A stretch of DNA of 64,000 bases from Volvox africanus (GCA_030268105.1 BSDZ01000004.1:2095001-2159000), one strand, 5' to 3'; positions 13,195 through 27,800 are shown, numbered from the stretch's first letter. A program made the numbers and translations. Notes: generated from the sequence alone by a model not told the origin.

Positions 13195-16100
13195 ATGGCA
13201 GACCAGGAGCTATTAGGAGTTTTTCAGGAGGAAAAAGGCCTTGCAGTGAGCGGCGAACCTTATGACAAACCCGTCGATGTCCACAGTGAGTTGGCTCGGC
13301 GGCTCCAAAGTATCACAAAATGCGTGTGTAAGCCTTGGGAATCTAGCGTCACGTGACATCTTCCATGCCACAGTCTCATTTTAGCTATGTGCTGCGCCCC
13401 ACGCAAGTCGTTATCCCTATCCGCTCGCGGGCCGCACTGCCGGGTGCCGCTTTTTACCCGTCCCATACCCCGCAATCGCAACTTCTCCAACGCACTGCTG
13501 TGACGAAGTAACCTCTAGTCAGATGACTTGGGTACAGATAGTACATTACCACTGCGTGTATGCGGGGCCGCGAGCCCCATCACACCCTTGCATTGTAAGT
13601 CCAATCGCCTTCCCCATTCGGCGTCGTGGACATACGCGGAGTCCGCCCTTCTCCCTTTTTAACAAATCCGTTGGGCCGTTCCTCTCCGTTCCTCTCCACA
13701 TCGATCCGCCGTTGATCCCCATTTTTTCCTTTGTCAGCTGCTTGTCATTAATTCAGCGTCTCCGGTGTCTTAGCCCACCTCATTTAGCCGCCCACTGCCT
13801 TGAGGAAACCAAGCAACCAAGCACCCCCTTTCATGACATAGTAGTGAAAATCGTACATAGCATGTGCCGTAACGTCACTACCGTGCTATGTCTTGACACC
13901 CCTCCACAAAACACACGCCGCCCACAGCTCGCCACCATGGCAAGCAGTTCGAAGTGCCGTACTGCTCGGCCATCTCAGGAAAGGGCCCCGACGCGTGGTT
14001 TGATAAGAATCTGAAGCTCGCCACACCGGTAAGTATTCATTTGCTGTATGTGCACGTATGTGGCCTTGGTGATGTATTGGGTTCCATCCATGCGCGCATT
14101 CAACTTAACGGCCCCTCTTCCGCCCGCGCTGGTGCGCACCCTTAGGCCGACCGCTACTCGGAGCCTCTGGACCTGCCTACAGTCGTCGCCGCCAGGGCGG
14201 GACCGGCAGCAGCGGCCATACCTGAGTCGAACGGACGGCCGCTGCACGACAAACCCTTCCGGCCCAGCAACCCCTCGCAGCGGCCGTGAGTAAGGGGCTC
14301 CGTGGGGGGAGGTGGGGAAGCGGGAACAAAATCGATCCATGTAAGGCATGGGCTGTCTGTGTATGACTGTCTGCGTAACAACGGGCACTGTTGGTATAGA
14401 CTTGCTATTTCGGCGAAGATTACCTGTAGGAAGTAGTGCGTTTGTGTGTTTTGTGTTGTTTTGTATTGTGTTCGTTTCAAAAGGGCTGAGGTGACTCTGG
14501 TGGTGCCGGGTTTGGTGGCTGTTGAGGGTCAACAGGAGAAGAGCTGACGGCCGCTCGATATGCATGGACACGCACACGGTGCTTCTGCGGCAGAGTCAAG
14601 AAAATCATGTGCGAAGCGTCCAACCGAGATCTTGCTTCCGCCCTGTCCCCCACGCTTCGCAGGGGCAAGGCCTCCGGGTCCCTGTACGGCACTTTTGGCC
14701 CTCTAAGCCTATTTTTTGCTGCACCTGAGTCTGGCGGCCACGATCAACCTCGCCGGTGAGGCTGATTGGTCAGGCACCAATGTCATGGGCCGTTAGTTGA
14801 TAGCAGGGGTGATACCAAGGGGGTATACGGTCCGCTTCGTACTTGAAGATAAGGAAGGGAAGGGAGGGGGGATTGAGGGGAGGGATGATACAGCGATAAT
14901 ACAGATTTATTAACTGGATCCAGACGGACTGTACTGAATCGATTACCACCGGAATGGCTCGAACTGGTTTGGATAAGAATGGATTACAAGCTGGGGAGAT
15001 TACAAGAGCCACTTACTTGAGTGTTGGATCAGCGCGGCACTTATGGAATCGAACTTGATCAATCTTTGGAAGGCAGGCAAAAGCTTTGTGTCATGAGCAA
15101 TCAAACTGAGAGGGCATCGAGATTTGAAGGGACCGTCTTGTTGTATTGTGCTATGGGTCGTTGGCCAGTTGAATTCTGAGTAGACCCTGATATGACTTTG
15201 TCACACACATCATTCACACGTATCAAAGACTGAATTGGTATAAACACAATCAACTCTGTAAGGTCTACACGGGCATAACCTTGGCCTGCAACCCACAAGT
15301 TATTTATTCAAAATCAGTTACTACAGGATCAGCAGAAAGATCTCACAAATGCAGTCGTTGGCGGCGTTTTCATTACTTATCTGACTTATATACTGTGTTA
15401 TAAAGACAGCGGCGCGTAGCGAGTGATCTGGGGATAACAAGACGAACAGCATTTTGGCGGGAAGGAAAGGAAATCACCAAATCAGGGACAGCTTCATCGT
15501 TCACAATATGCGCCGGACAAGGTTGAATAAGACAGAATAGAATGTCCCAGAAGGGAAGGGACTAGACCCGAGCAGACTGGAGCAATTACTCATCAGGCTG
15601 CTGCGTCTATCCTCATCTTTCGACCCTGAACTTGTGACCCATCAGATTGCCGGAACTCCAGTTGACGCATGACATATATTGCGCACACATATCCTTATTG
15701 GCTCTGCTTGTGAGAATCACTGCCTTATTTTCCCAAGTTCCCGATCCTTGTGCCTGACGACCCCCAAACCCAGGCCTATAACTGCCCCCGTGGACCAAGA
15801 AGCACTGGGTAACATCTACACCAACAACCCAAAGCGGGGGGGACCCGGGTCAGTGCGGTGGGACGAGGGCAGCAGGGCGCTTGGCTTGGTGGGGGAGCCT
15901 TGTGGCATTACGCCCCCGAGCTTATTGTGGAAGGCGCCTGAAGGGTTCCGGACCTAAGCAGAGCGGGAACATCTGAGGGGTGTGCGTCCAGTACTGACTG
16001 GATCCAGTACTCCAGCTCGTACTTACCTCGCGGTCACTATCCTGCCACGAAAGCGGTCATGACACGCGTGTACGCCACATTCGGGTCCCTATCTACTATT

Positions 16101-19039
16101 TCGGCATTTGGGTCCTGAACAGTCACGAGGGATGCTGCTGCGTCGTATGGTTTATGAAGTTATCATTACCATGCGATTTTTGAGTTTGGTCGCTCCTGCG
16201 ACGCTAGCGCTCACACGCTCCTGTTACTGCACCTCACTTGTGCCCCGATCTCGCGTGTGCGCAGGTATCCCGACCAGTACCGCCTGCTGTCCGGCGGGTC
16301 CTACTCGTACGTTCCAGATGAATACGAACGGGGCCGTACGCTTGAAAAGGTGGGTGAGGACAAATGGCGCTGCATACTGTCCTAGCGCATTTAGCGTTCA
16401 AACTTTCTGACAAGCGCTTTCCCTGCTCAACGAAGTAAATCGTTCAGCAACTTCATGGAGAGGTGCGAGCAGAGGAGGAGGTGGATTTGTAGCAGCGGGA
16501 ACCAGGGTTGATAGTCTGGGTAGAGGGTGGGGCCGGATGGAGAGCTCTCTAGTGGAAGGCTGCGGACGGGCCAAGTTTCTGGGTTGATTAACAACTGACT
16601 GCTTTGTGTGCACTTGTGCGAGGGCTGCGTGCAGGTAGGGGCGTCGACAGAATTATATCGTTCTCATGCTCGTATTGAGTCTGTGTAATAAGTTCCATCC
16701 CCCGCATCATAATTAAATGTGGATAGATGAGATAGTAGAGATTTTTTGGATAGACGCAAATGCGGTCCAATTGTATAACGTCCATGCAACGTTTCTTGTG
16801 AAGGTGCGTCGCGTTAGTAATTTACTTCCTAAGGATTGGGAGAGTTTCAGACGTACTAGGTGCTGCTGCATTTTACCTTATCACAACAAGCCCAGCTGTA
16901 CACATAAATTTCTTCGAATGACTATATACGTTACCCAATGGGGAGGGAATTGTGCCAAGGTATGAAACCCGGAAGTATCGCACCAATTGCATGGCTGCAC
17001 ACATAAATGACTGAATACAATAGTTTACGACTGCATATCCTCACGGCGTATCAATCGTAATGAATGCCATGGTGAATGATTCTGGAATTCCTGTCGTATG
17101 CGTTACGGCATTCGCAAATCCCATTATCCCATTTTTGTTTGCGTTTCGCCTCTGGGACTTTCATCGTCGTGCAACGTGATATCGCGCTTGTTTTATGAAG
17201 GTCACAGGATAGTACGAATAATAAAGAACAATGATACGATTACAGCGAATGATGCATGAAAAGTTCTTGATGCATCGTGCGCCAATGTCGTAACCGGTTG
17301 ACAGTTAGCCCCACAACTCATTCGTCATTCGTTGTGGACTCGAATCCAAACATCATCCCCAAAACTTGAAAATGAAAACCTAAGTCCTGCCAAGCGATTC
17401 ACTTAAAAGACGCACTCACACACTCCACAGCTCTGACGCCCGTGTCGCGGCCGCACCTTGCGCAGGCACTCAAGCACGAAGCGCGCTCCCGCATCCCCAA
17501 ACCCTTCTGGGGTGGCACGCGGGCAAATGGTGTTTTCACTTCCGACAGCGAGGTACGGCAGCTCATTCATGGATTGCCGGTTGAGCATGCGCGTATATAT
17601 TTAGTGGGCTTGTATTGAGAGCGTGGCGGAGCCGCCTCTTGAGTATGCCCGTTGGCGACTAGGCCTGCCGCCCTGCGAAAGCCCCTGTGACAGCTGCATC
17701 GTCGCCGCGGTGGCGCTGGACGGCTTTTCCCAATATGCTCATAGTATGGCAGCGCCCTTAGGGTCCTCCCCAGACAGCAGCAGGCTAAGTCCATTCGCCA
17801 AGAGTCCATTCGTCAATTCACACGGTGCTGCCTCAATTCCTTACCCTAGGGCCCCCGAGTTGCGTAGGAGCCTCTGTGCGGGTCGTTACCGTCCCGTTGC
17901 AACTGCTTTTCCCTTCAGACGACCGACTCGAAATTAGAGCCTCACCACCGCACCCCCTCTGCCTGCGCCCCGGCCCCATCGTGCCGCCATGCAGATGTAC
18001 GCAACGCCACCCAATAAGTCCCCCACCCGCAGCCGCTCCGCGTCCGATGGGCGACAACCTGCCTGGCGACCAAATAACCCTGGCCCCAAGGGCCGATACT
18101 ACGGTCTGCTGTCGTCACCATCATACATTCCGTGTCCTGCGCCCCCGGATAAGGTTAGATAGCCTGAAGGTGGCTTCAGGCCAGTGGAGGGACGGAGGGA
18201 AGGCGGGGAGGGGCATGTCATGCAGCCTGGCAGATGACTTATGGGGATGGATGAATGGATGAAGGAAGGAAGGAATGGTTATGGGCGCGCGAATGGCATG
18301 GGCGCGGTGCGTTTGAACGGGCTGTCGCCCAAGTTCTTATTCTGCCGTGCAGCGCAAAACGGATGAGACATCTGCTTAAGGGCTGGCAGATCTCATCACT
18401 GTTGCTATCTCTTGAGATCAGGAAGCAGGGATTGTTTCAGGGTCACAGGGTCACAGGGTCCAAGGTAACTCGAATGTCAGGAGCATGCACAATGTCACGG
18501 AACAACATTCCCAAGAAGTGTGCAATTGACCCAGCCACCCTGTGGAATACACCTAGGTATTAAACGTTGGCATCAAAGTTGGTGTTGCGGTGCGTGTGTG
18601 CTTTGTGTCCGGCGGCGGCGGGAAGGATTGGGCATTGTTCAATAATCTTACTCCTGACCTCTTTACCACCGTGCAAGAACGTCCGCCATACCTCCGCTAC
18701 CGCATATTGATCTGCCGGCCGCCAGGCCCCGCTATGCCCGCGCTCATGACCCATATCCAGCTTGACGGCCCATATCCCTAACATCCACTGCCACGTTTGA
18801 TCCGGTTGTCCGTCCCTTACCCTTTTCCGCCGTGCCATTCGCCCATTTGCCCATTCGCCCCACAGCCTCAGCCGCAGCTCCGCAACTGGCCGTCGCCCTC
18901 GCGGCCCTTTGTGCCCAGTACTGCTGGTCACAAGCGGCTGAGCATGTGGAGTGTCAATCCCTACGAACGTGTGGCCGAGGGGTCTTCCATGCCTCTCCAT
19001 GCGTCGGCAATAGCACCAGCTGCCGCGGCGGTGCACTGA
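13195..19039 (+). CDS. FAP96: CFAP96/FAP96-like ciliary microtubule-associated protein (DUF4586 family), 357 aa
   Basis: Nine exons: 13195-13285, 13928-14028, 14146-14285, 14594-14755, 15774-15848, 16265-16349, 17466-17552, 17995-18153 and 18866-19039. All junctions keep phase with GT-AG borders and the total is 1074 nt including TGA. The order of motifs follows the CFAP96 family (formerly C4orf47/UPF0602): LLGVFQEEKGLAVSGEPYDK at the N-terminus, GKQF, DRYSEP, KPFRPSNPS, SGSLYGTFGPL, NIYTNNPKRGGPG, SYVPDEYER, WRPNNPGPKGRYYG and RPFVPSTAGHKR near the C-terminus. Such Pro/Tyr/Gly-rich repeated motifs with no globular catalytic fold are typical of axonemal microtubule-binding proteins. The human protein is of similar size (about 300 aa). 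The start is supported by the N-terminal match and by the phase-1 donor. The exact ends of exons 4 and 5 are the weakest. The family call rests on remembered motif order, not on a search. Confidence 0.68.
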
Positions 19040-21870
19040 CAGCAGACAGGGTGACGTTTAGTGAAATGTTGCAGGGGGATGGAGGAGTTTAGGGTAAGGT
19101 GGGGATGCGCAGGAAGGAGGCCGTGGCGCTCGTTCGGAATCGGCGGCGTTAGGGTTTGTTCGTGGGCGTGCATCGAGTGCTTTTGATTTAGTGTGTACAT
19201 GTGTGCAAGAGGCCTGGCGCTCACAACAGAACCCTCGTCGCAAACCTTGGACGAACGTGTCCAACTAGCTGCTCCGAATCCTCGTGCTCCTCCGGATGAG
19301 CGGCAGGTGACGACGACTTACTGTCAGGAGGAGCATAGATGGATGCTGCTATACTGCCTTGCCCACGTGTGTCGCCTTGATACATCCCAGCGAAGGCGAC
19401 CATCTCAGCGTCTGCTGCTGGTAGGGGGTCAGGAGAGGCCATTGCCCTCAGGCACCCATGCCCACCAAAAATCATGTAGGAATCCCGCTGTGCTTGGCAG
19501 GCGGCAAATAGGCAGGCAGGCGGCACACAGAAGAAAGAGACCTCGCGGGTAAGGGTCGCTTCGAAAGCACAGGCAGGCAGGCATCCAGGCAGGCAGGCAA
19601 GCAGAGGCAGCAAATGGAATCATCAGCTTGTAGATTATAAGATCTTGGAGAAGGTTAAGGAGCTTACGCGGAAAACGCATTGTACATGGGCGAAGTAAAG
19701 AGAGGTGAAGTGGTGTGCGTTATCTGTGTCTCGTGTGTCAAGTATGTGTGCGCCGACGGCCGGGAGCTTGTCAATTCATGACCATATGCAATACCAGACA
19801 CCATGGAACCATGGTCGCGTACGTAGCGAACGGACTAAAAAAGTGTCCTCATGGATCTTCACGCACATGGAGGCGAGGTGGTGATAGGTGGGAGGCGTAT
19901 GAGGGCAGAGCATAAATGCGCATGAAAATTAGGATGAATGGGAGGGGCCAGCCAGAAGGGGACCATGTTTGGGCGATGGGTCGAAAGACTGTGTCAATAC
20001 AGCCGCCGCGGTTTTCGTCAGCAGGGGTCGGCACGTAGTGCGGTTGGACCCTTTGATTGTGTCTTTTGCTTAGGGCTCCTTGTCGGAATCTATGCGTCAC
20101 GTCCATGCTAGAAAGGAGTAGCATGATATGCAGGTTGAACGGCCACAAGTCGTGGCGCTAAGTTTGCGCGCTCTTCGTTTTTGCGGGATATTGGTGGCGG
20201 GAGCGGGCAGCTATGCAGGCATTGCACCCGCATGCTCTTTCTTTCCGGTGTTGTGGTCTCTCACGTGTCGAGTCTTACGGTTTTAGACTCTGCTTGTCGT
20301 GACGCTGCTGCTGTAGACCCTCTACCTCTGTAGACCCCTACCTCTACCTCTGTAGACCCCTACCTCACGCCTAATGGGTTTGTTTTGATGGAGGTCTCCA
20401 GACCCGTTAACAGCAAATAAGTGCATACTTGAGCTTGCGCTGGATCCCAATGTCCGGAGTAGTGTTGCGTCGCTGACTGTTGAGCTGCGTGTGGTCGTGT
20501 GACCATACAGGTTTTTTTTAGATGTCGTGTTTTCCTTATGGAAGTCACAACACGTCTGTAGAGTCGAGACTTCTTCGCGTGGTGCACGGGGATACAATAA
20601 GAGTTACGGATGTCGTTTCCGTAGCAAAATTGGAGTCAGGAGGCACACTGGTCTCTCGCCTTAAGCAAAGGAGCAAAGGGCGTTTGGTGTAACAGGTAAG
20701 ACGGGCCACAGCCGGATCCCCTACAAGAGGTTATAACGGGCCGAATCTCCTGGTTGGGTTTGATTACAAACTGGACGGATTATTGCCGATTGAACGTAAG
20801 AGGGACCCATAATCATGACAGCATGCAGAATTTGCTCGGAGAAAGATTGTAGAGGATGGGAGGTCTCCTTGGGTCACCCTTGATAAGTTCGAATTTGCAT
20901 CCGATCATCATGTGCTCTGCGATCCAGATATTTAAGAGATTGAAGTTTAAGGTGTCGGGGTCGCCCGCGAAATCAGGAGCTGATTCAGGACAAATAGCAT
21001 GAACCGTCCAATTCCGACGTACGGTTAACCGGAGGAAGGGCAACGCCGCCCATAGTCCCACATTTTCAAGGTTATCGATTACTTCCATCTAGCTTTATGT
21101 ACTTGAGACTCTTATTCAGTCTAGTCCCTACCAGCTCCTGAACCTTGTAAAACAAAAGCCAAGACAACTAGGTATGACTACACTTTTTGCTAATTGTTGA
21201 CGCTTACGCAGTACTATTAAGGATTATTAATTTATTTTTAAAAAATGTGAATTATTAAATGTGTCAGTTCAACGACGTGGCGTGATTTGATTTCGTAGTT
21301 GGCCAACCGCTGAGCGCCCAGCGGGGTAAAGTGTAAGGTTTGAAAGCACTTGCATCTTGCCAGAAAATGCCTCTGAATGAACACTTGTAGGCATTCATAG
21401 CTTATAAATTGCGGCATCTTCCAAATGGCCATTCCTGCTCCAGCCGGGAGCCGCTGGATGTCTGTTCCGAAGTACGGCGACGACATGCCACCCAGTCCCG
21501 AGTACAGTATCTGGTAATCAAAAATGATTTGATTAAGTGGTCATTGTATCATGAAATAAGCGCGGAAGCACAAACCGTCATTTGTTGAGCGGAGCTCGTG
21601 TCGTTCATGCTGTTTAGCCACAAGAGGGTCCGTAAGATAAGCTAGGTATTAAAAGTCAAAGATGAATTACATAAGCTTGCTAGCACATCTACGGGAAGGG
21701 AAACGTTCGTACGGCGAAAGACAGTTCCTTCCGTTCGGTTTGAGCGCTCCGTGAACCATATTTCCATATCTTTAATATATCCAGGGGACACGTAACGTTG
21801 TTTGACAGCTCCTATTTCCATATAGCAGGTGCCTCGGTTCCTAGGTGGCCCGCATCCGGGCTCAGGGCTC
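19040..21870. other. Intergenic region, no supported gene
   Basis: This is the 3' flank of the FAP96-like gene and the 5' flank of the kinase gene. It holds a GGCA-type run (19551-19605) and a short tandem array around 20310-20367 with repeated GTAGACCC and CTACCTC words. Three minus-strand open frames are protein-like but unsupported: 19221-19613, 20813-21088 and 21238-21486. No family, signal or splice structure was recognised for any of them. Confidence 0.45.
20813..21088 (-). CDS. Unrecognised 91-aa open frame, doubtful
   Basis: An ATG-to-stop frame of 91 codons with natural-looking amino acid composition (segments such as LNIWIAEHMMIGCKFELIKG) lies alone between two genes. Its base composition is less GC-biased than the certain exons nearby, so it is either a remnant of mobile DNA or chance. 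No partner exons in phase were found. Confidence 0.15.
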   Translation of the reverse strand: MEVIDNLENVGLWAALPFLRLTVRRNWTVHAICPESAPDFAGDPDTLNFNLLNIWIAEHMMIGCKFELIKGDPRRPPILYNLSPSKFCMLS

Positions 21871-24800
21871 ATGCCCGGTATCTTCTGTTGCTTCGGAAAT
21901 AATATCAATAATGATGCACCGACGGCTCGTGGCTCGAACGGCTCAAGAGATGTGACGCACGCAGCACTTGAGAACGCAACCACTTTTCCGGTCAATTTTT
22001 CTACAAAGCCAGATGTAGCAAAGGAAGCTCTAGAATATAGTGGTCCACCAAGTAACCCGCCTAGGGTTCCTTCGCCTACAGTCAGCCCCAACCTGCCGGT
22101 CGCCAGCTTGCTCGCTGATGGCCGCGCCGGGGAGCTTGCGCAAGGCGTACTTCAGGTTCTTCTAAAGGGCAAATAAAAGGGATCTTAATCATATAGAGCT
22201 GTTTGGAACCTGGGACTGTACTTGGCGATTCAGCCTTATCCTTCTATACGTATGATTAAGTGCCGCTTACGCGCGCGATGATATTTTTATGTTTATCTGT
22301 AATTATAAATCCGGCGTTGTGACGCAAAAGTAGCACCGCTGGTGGCATGAAGTCAGGAGTTTTCCTCCCCTTCATTTCCCATGCAGGGGATTGATGTGCA
22401 GCGGAAAATAAATCTGCTTCAGGGGCACTGGTGGACTCGTGTGGAGGGTGCTTTAGAGTTGATTGCAAAGACGTATTCGGCAGCAAGCGTAAGGTGCGGG
22501 AGGCGAATGCTTGCTGCGCTTTGGGGCCCGAAAGGAGAGATGAACTTGAATGGCTTGGGATTTATGCAGGCTGCTTTTCGGCCCCACAGAAGTGTGCTCG
22601 TCTTGTGTTGAATTCCACACAACTGTGCGTTGACCCCGTTTTTTCTGCATAACAAGGCAAGCACATAAGGGTTGACGTGCACAAACAAGGGCTTTGGGGG
22701 CACCTGCTGGGGTATCTTGGCTTGTCGTTCATGCGCCATGTTCAAAACACCGCTGTCCGCGGGTTTCGACCCAATAATGCCATCAGCGGGGCAAAGTTAC
22801 GCGGCGACCCACCTTCCTCGTGACCACGCAACCTATCACTTGCGACCTGTTTTGCTTGGCGGCTTGGGCAAAATCTCTCATGCTCTTAACACCTCTTGAC
22901 ATCCTACCCACCCCGCTGAGCATAAGCCCCTTATGAGCGCCGCCGTCCTGCGCCTATGGCTCTCTCAAACCTTACCGTTCCCTACCTTGCCGGCTGTCCA
23001 TATCCCTCGTAACATCATTCAATTCTGTCCAGCGTTTGGATCCTGGATGATTCTTCCGAATCGTTCGTGGCGCTGCTCAGCAAGGGGCCTATGCGCCAAG
23101 CTGTGCAACCCGGTCATGCAGTACATCTGGGATCAGAATACGATGCCAACAGCCCGTCCAGCCTTGCGTCTCTGTGGGAAACAAAGGTACGTCCCTTTGA
23201 CAGCCTCACGGCCTTGCTGCCACAGCGCCGCACTCCAGACCTTCATTTTAGCTCATGTATGGGTACGCTGAAGCGTAGCACCAGGGAACGGCAGGGGCTT
23301 ACCCTGCTCAGCTAGTGGATAGGTTGCTCAAGTGGGCAGCGGCCAGCGGCCTGGGAATGGCAAGGAGATATGGCCTCTGTCGGGCCGGGGCGATAAGAGG
23401 GATGTATTGGTGCACCGTGCTGCATTGTGCGTCTTCGCTGCAGAGCATCATCATCGTGATAGCCGCAACGGAAGAGGCACATTGTCTTCCTGCTCTCTTT
23501 CCCCTGTTTTACCAGGCCCCATTGGCGTACAACGTAGCCGCGCACAGTAGCAACTCCTCCGCGGCCTCGCTGAGTGACCGTGCCGCCTTCCCCGCGGACT
23601 GGAAGCTGCTGTACAATGCCCATCACTTCACTGATTTCCTTGCATTGCCTATCTTGGCGAGTCCGCTGAGCGGCACGGATAAACCATCCCCCACATCCAT
23701 CCCTTCTGGGTCAGCCGGGGTGCTGATGGGGACGTCGGGTGGCGGCATCACCTCAGGTGGTGGTCACACCGTCGCAGTGGCGGCAACGAATGGCAGCGAG
23801 GACGGCAGCGGCAGCAGCGGTCAGCAGGTCGTCGGCGCTGTGACACTGTACCTAAGCCGCCCTGACCGGGTTACAGAACAGCCGCCTACTATCTTCAACA
23901 CTACCCTGGAGCAGGAACTGGTGGTTTTGGCCTTGGCATCGGTGCTGTTCAGTAGCGGACCTGAACCTGTGCGGCAAATTTGCGAGCTGGTGCTCGCCGT
24001 GCACTCTGCATTAGGAAGTGGCGAGCTCGCGGCTGCAGTAGCAATGGGGCTGACGGCACGGCTGCAGCACTTGTTTGCCGTGGCCCCAGCCTCCCTGTTG
24101 GCTCTGGTGCCACCTAAGCAGGTCAGCGCTATCGTTTTCCGCGATCAAACGGTAATGCAGGAGGCAGCCGGCGGCGTTATGGACACCATGGCGGGCTACT
24201 CCAGCTCACAAACGCTGCCACTATTGCACCCAGCGCTTGCGTCTGTTGCCGGTGGTGGAGGTGCTAGCGGCGTTGCAGCGCCCTACAGCGGCAGCCATTC
24301 GCATGGCGGCGCGGGGCTGCGTGTGCAGTATCGCGCCGCCGGGATCCACGTGGGTAATGCCGACGCCAGCGCTGCCGCACCCATCGAACGCTCGCCAAGC
24401 TTGTTAGGAACCGGATTGCGAGGTGATGGCAACGCTGCGGGCGGTGCCGGTGCCGGCGTCACCGTCGCTGCCATCACCACCACCACCACCACCAACAACA
24501 ACAACAATAGCACCACGGGGCCCGATGGCAGTGGCGGTGGTGGTGCAGGCAGCGCCGCCTCGCGACCATGTATGCCAAACAGCCGCAGTATGGGTGTGCT
24601 AGCAGGACATAACCCGTCAGGGCTGTTTTCCTGCCGTCTGGATCGCACCCCGTCGCGTTACAAGGCGCTGGTATTTCCGCTATCTCACACGCTGCTGCAG
24701 GTGGGGTACACATGGGGAGGTATGACATGTGGGTTACAGCTCGGGGACTGTAGCGCGGGTGCGGAAGCTGGTCGGGAAAGGCAGGATGCGCTGGGTGCTG

Positions 24801-27800
24801 ATAGCGCGTGCGGGTCGCGGGGTCAGAGTCACCTTGGGGACTTGCATGTGCCGCCGGTGCCCATTCCCTCATGCAGAAGTTGAATTTAAGGGCCAGATCA
24901 TACCGGGGCAGGCGTCCTCTGCTTTCTTAGCCTGTGGTCTAGAAGCACGTTCACTGTTCCCCGCGATCAGGTCGTGCTCCAGCAGCGCCAGGAGAAAAAA
25001 CCGCAAGGTCGGGCAGGTCAAAACGGCAGCGGCGGCAGCGGGTTGTCGGCGGCAGGCGGGGCGCGCCAGACCTCAGCACTGCGCGACCTCTGCATGGCCG
25101 CCGCGGCCGCAGCCGCAGCAGTATCACCCAGCGGTGCTACGCACGGTGGCTGGATAGTGGGCGACTGCAATGAGCACCTACATGCCGTGCACAGCCCGTC
25201 GCGGGACATTTACGTCATGGCGCGCGTGAACGGCCGGCGGCCGCACTCGCTTATGCTGGCAACGGCAGAGCTTTGGATGCCCGGCGGCCAAGGAGAGGGG
25301 GGGGGGCCCGATGGTGGTGGTGGCAATAGCAGCAATAGCAGTACAACCCACATCGCGCTGTACCTGGCGTTTCAGGAACGACTTCCACGGCCATTACTGG
25401 AGCTGGTGTTAGCAGACGTGCAGCTGATTATGCGGCGGGTAGGTTGCATGCCGGGTGCATTTTCCAGCTGACAGTGCATGCACTTTGTTGCATTAACTTA
25501 CAAGTAGGCTACCATGGAACCTGGTAAGGAAAAACAAAGGAAAGGTGAACGAGGCTGGGGTGAGGGAGATGGAGGATATGTGACAAGGGAAGCTGCAGCA
25601 ACATGTCGGTTTGTAGGCATGGCCACGCATGTGTTTGGCTCGAATGCTTTAATGTAGAGGACCAATCTGACAACAGCAGTAGCCGTAGCAGCAGTAGCCG
25701 TAGCAGCAGTAGCTGCGGGGAGGCGGCGGCAAAGACAACAGCAACAATACCCACGCAGCGCTGCACTATGACCAACCTGGCTGTCGGCGCGGAATGCTGT
25801 AGTGGCAATGCACAAAAACAACTCTTCTGATGCAGTGCAACAAGGATGTGGCGCTGTAGCAATACGATCGGCAGGAGCATAAGTGGCAGCATTGCCGGCG
25901 GCAATGTTCCTGGCGTTTCACCGTTCTAGCCGTTCTAGCCTTTAGCTCGGTGGCCAGCGAGGAAGAGGGTTTATGAAGCGGGGCGATCCACACAGAGCGG
26001 ACCGCACTTTGATTTAGTGATTAGACTTTCCACCGGTTGGAGGCCTGCTTGAGTGCCACTCCCTCGTCGTTCCTTGCCGTATGAAACCGGCCCCGCTCCA
26101 CGCACACACGTTCCCCTTGCAGTTGCTTGCACCGCTGATACGGCACCGCTTCGAAACCAGCCTAGCGGAAGAATGGAGTGCTCTGGCTGGCGCTGCCAAC
26201 AATCAGCCCAGTCCAGGGGGGCCCGTCCTGCGCATCACGTCATCCATTTCGGCATCACAGGCACGGCACGTGCCTCCTCAAGGGTTGCTGCTGTCGTCTA
26301 TGACACCGTCACTTCTTGGAGAGAGTGAGTGTGGCTTGGGATGCAGGGCGGCAGGGTTGGCCTGGCAGTCCCCGGGTTTTCTGTTTTTAGCTCTAGCATC
26401 CTACAGTGCTGTGTTGTTGATAGGCTAGCGTGCTGTTGCTCTGCCCTACATTGTGTCTTTCCATACATGCGTGTACATGGGGATGGGCAGCCGGGCGTGA
26501 GGGTGTCACGTTGAGGTAATACGGCTGGCCCGGCCTTGTACTTGGCGCTCCTAGTAATATGAAGTGCTCGAGATTACCAGTCCCGGGTCCTGGTATTGGT
26601 ATTGTTAGTGGGTCGACGTTTTGGAATGTTGGAAGATAGGACACGGCGGCAACGGGTATTTGAAACGCATATGGCATATGATTACGCCCGGCACTGGCCG
26701 AAGGGAATTGCGCTTCCCTGACACAGCGTTAAGCCAAGTGTGTTCTTTTAGGTGATGTGGGGAGTGCGGGGCCGCAAAACCTTCTGCTTCGTCTAGAGTT
26801 CTCGCCATGCTTCTTTGCACTCTCACGACACAGGGATCACGACCGTGTGGTGTGCTTGTGTTTATGTTTAGTGGCCTGGTTGTAGTGCGAATCGGAGCGA
26901 TATGCACATCCGGGCACTGCCTTCCTGTCCATGCATGAATTTCCTTCACCATGCACCGCTTCACGACCCCATTTCGCAGCCTCCGCCGGTGCATTGGGGG
27001 CTCCCTCCACCCCACCTCCGATAGCGGAAGCCCACAGCAACACCTGGCTGACACGGACAGGTGGGGCCGGCACGTCAGCTCAGCTGATGCTGCCTGGCTT
27101 GGGCGGTAATGGTGCAGCATCTCTCGCTTCCCCTAACGAGCTGGACCTTGAGGGGCTGTCGGCGGGAGAGGCGCTCCAACAGATGTCAGTATTGGTGTCG
27201 TCGTACATGGACACCTTGCAGGCACTCCAGGGCCAGCTCATGGCATCAGACAGGTGAATGTGTCAGAAGGATGGTCGGGAAGGGGTTTTGGTTGTCGGGT
27301 GGGTGGATTAATGGGGGGTTGCGGGGAGCCCATGTTTGTGCAGTTTAACAAATAATACTAGTACCGCAGCGGTATGTGCGCTAATTTATGTTATTGGGAA
27401 CGGTGTGAGGTCATGCAGGTCGGATAGCACTGCCTGGTGTCCAAAGGCGCTGGATGGTATTATGCGTGCGTTAATCTGGGTTTTCGGGTTTAGGTTGTAT
27501 CGGTCGCTTTGTCGGAAAAGAGAGGTCACTCGCCGTATCTCTTCCGCCCTCCCCTCTCTCGTTCTTTCTCCCCTCTCCTCTCTACCACTCTCTCCCGTCT
27601 CTCCTACTTGCCGGCTGATCCCTTTTGCCCTACCGCTAGTACCTACGGAATATTTAATATTGCTGTGCGAATATGACACTCTGCCTGCAAAACCTGCGAT
27701 CTACAGCTTGCTTGCACGAACCCTTGGCGCCCCGCAACAGGGTGACAGAATCACTTCGGCGGGAGGACCTGCCGCACCTGCAGCTGTTAGAGGTGCTGGG

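Noticed and set aside
23315..23515. Extension of the large kinase exon back to an ATG at 23315 as a gene start
   Set aside because: A clear acceptor before 23516 joins in phase to upstream exons at 23033, 22387 and 21871, which give a better N-terminus; 23315-23515 reads as intron.
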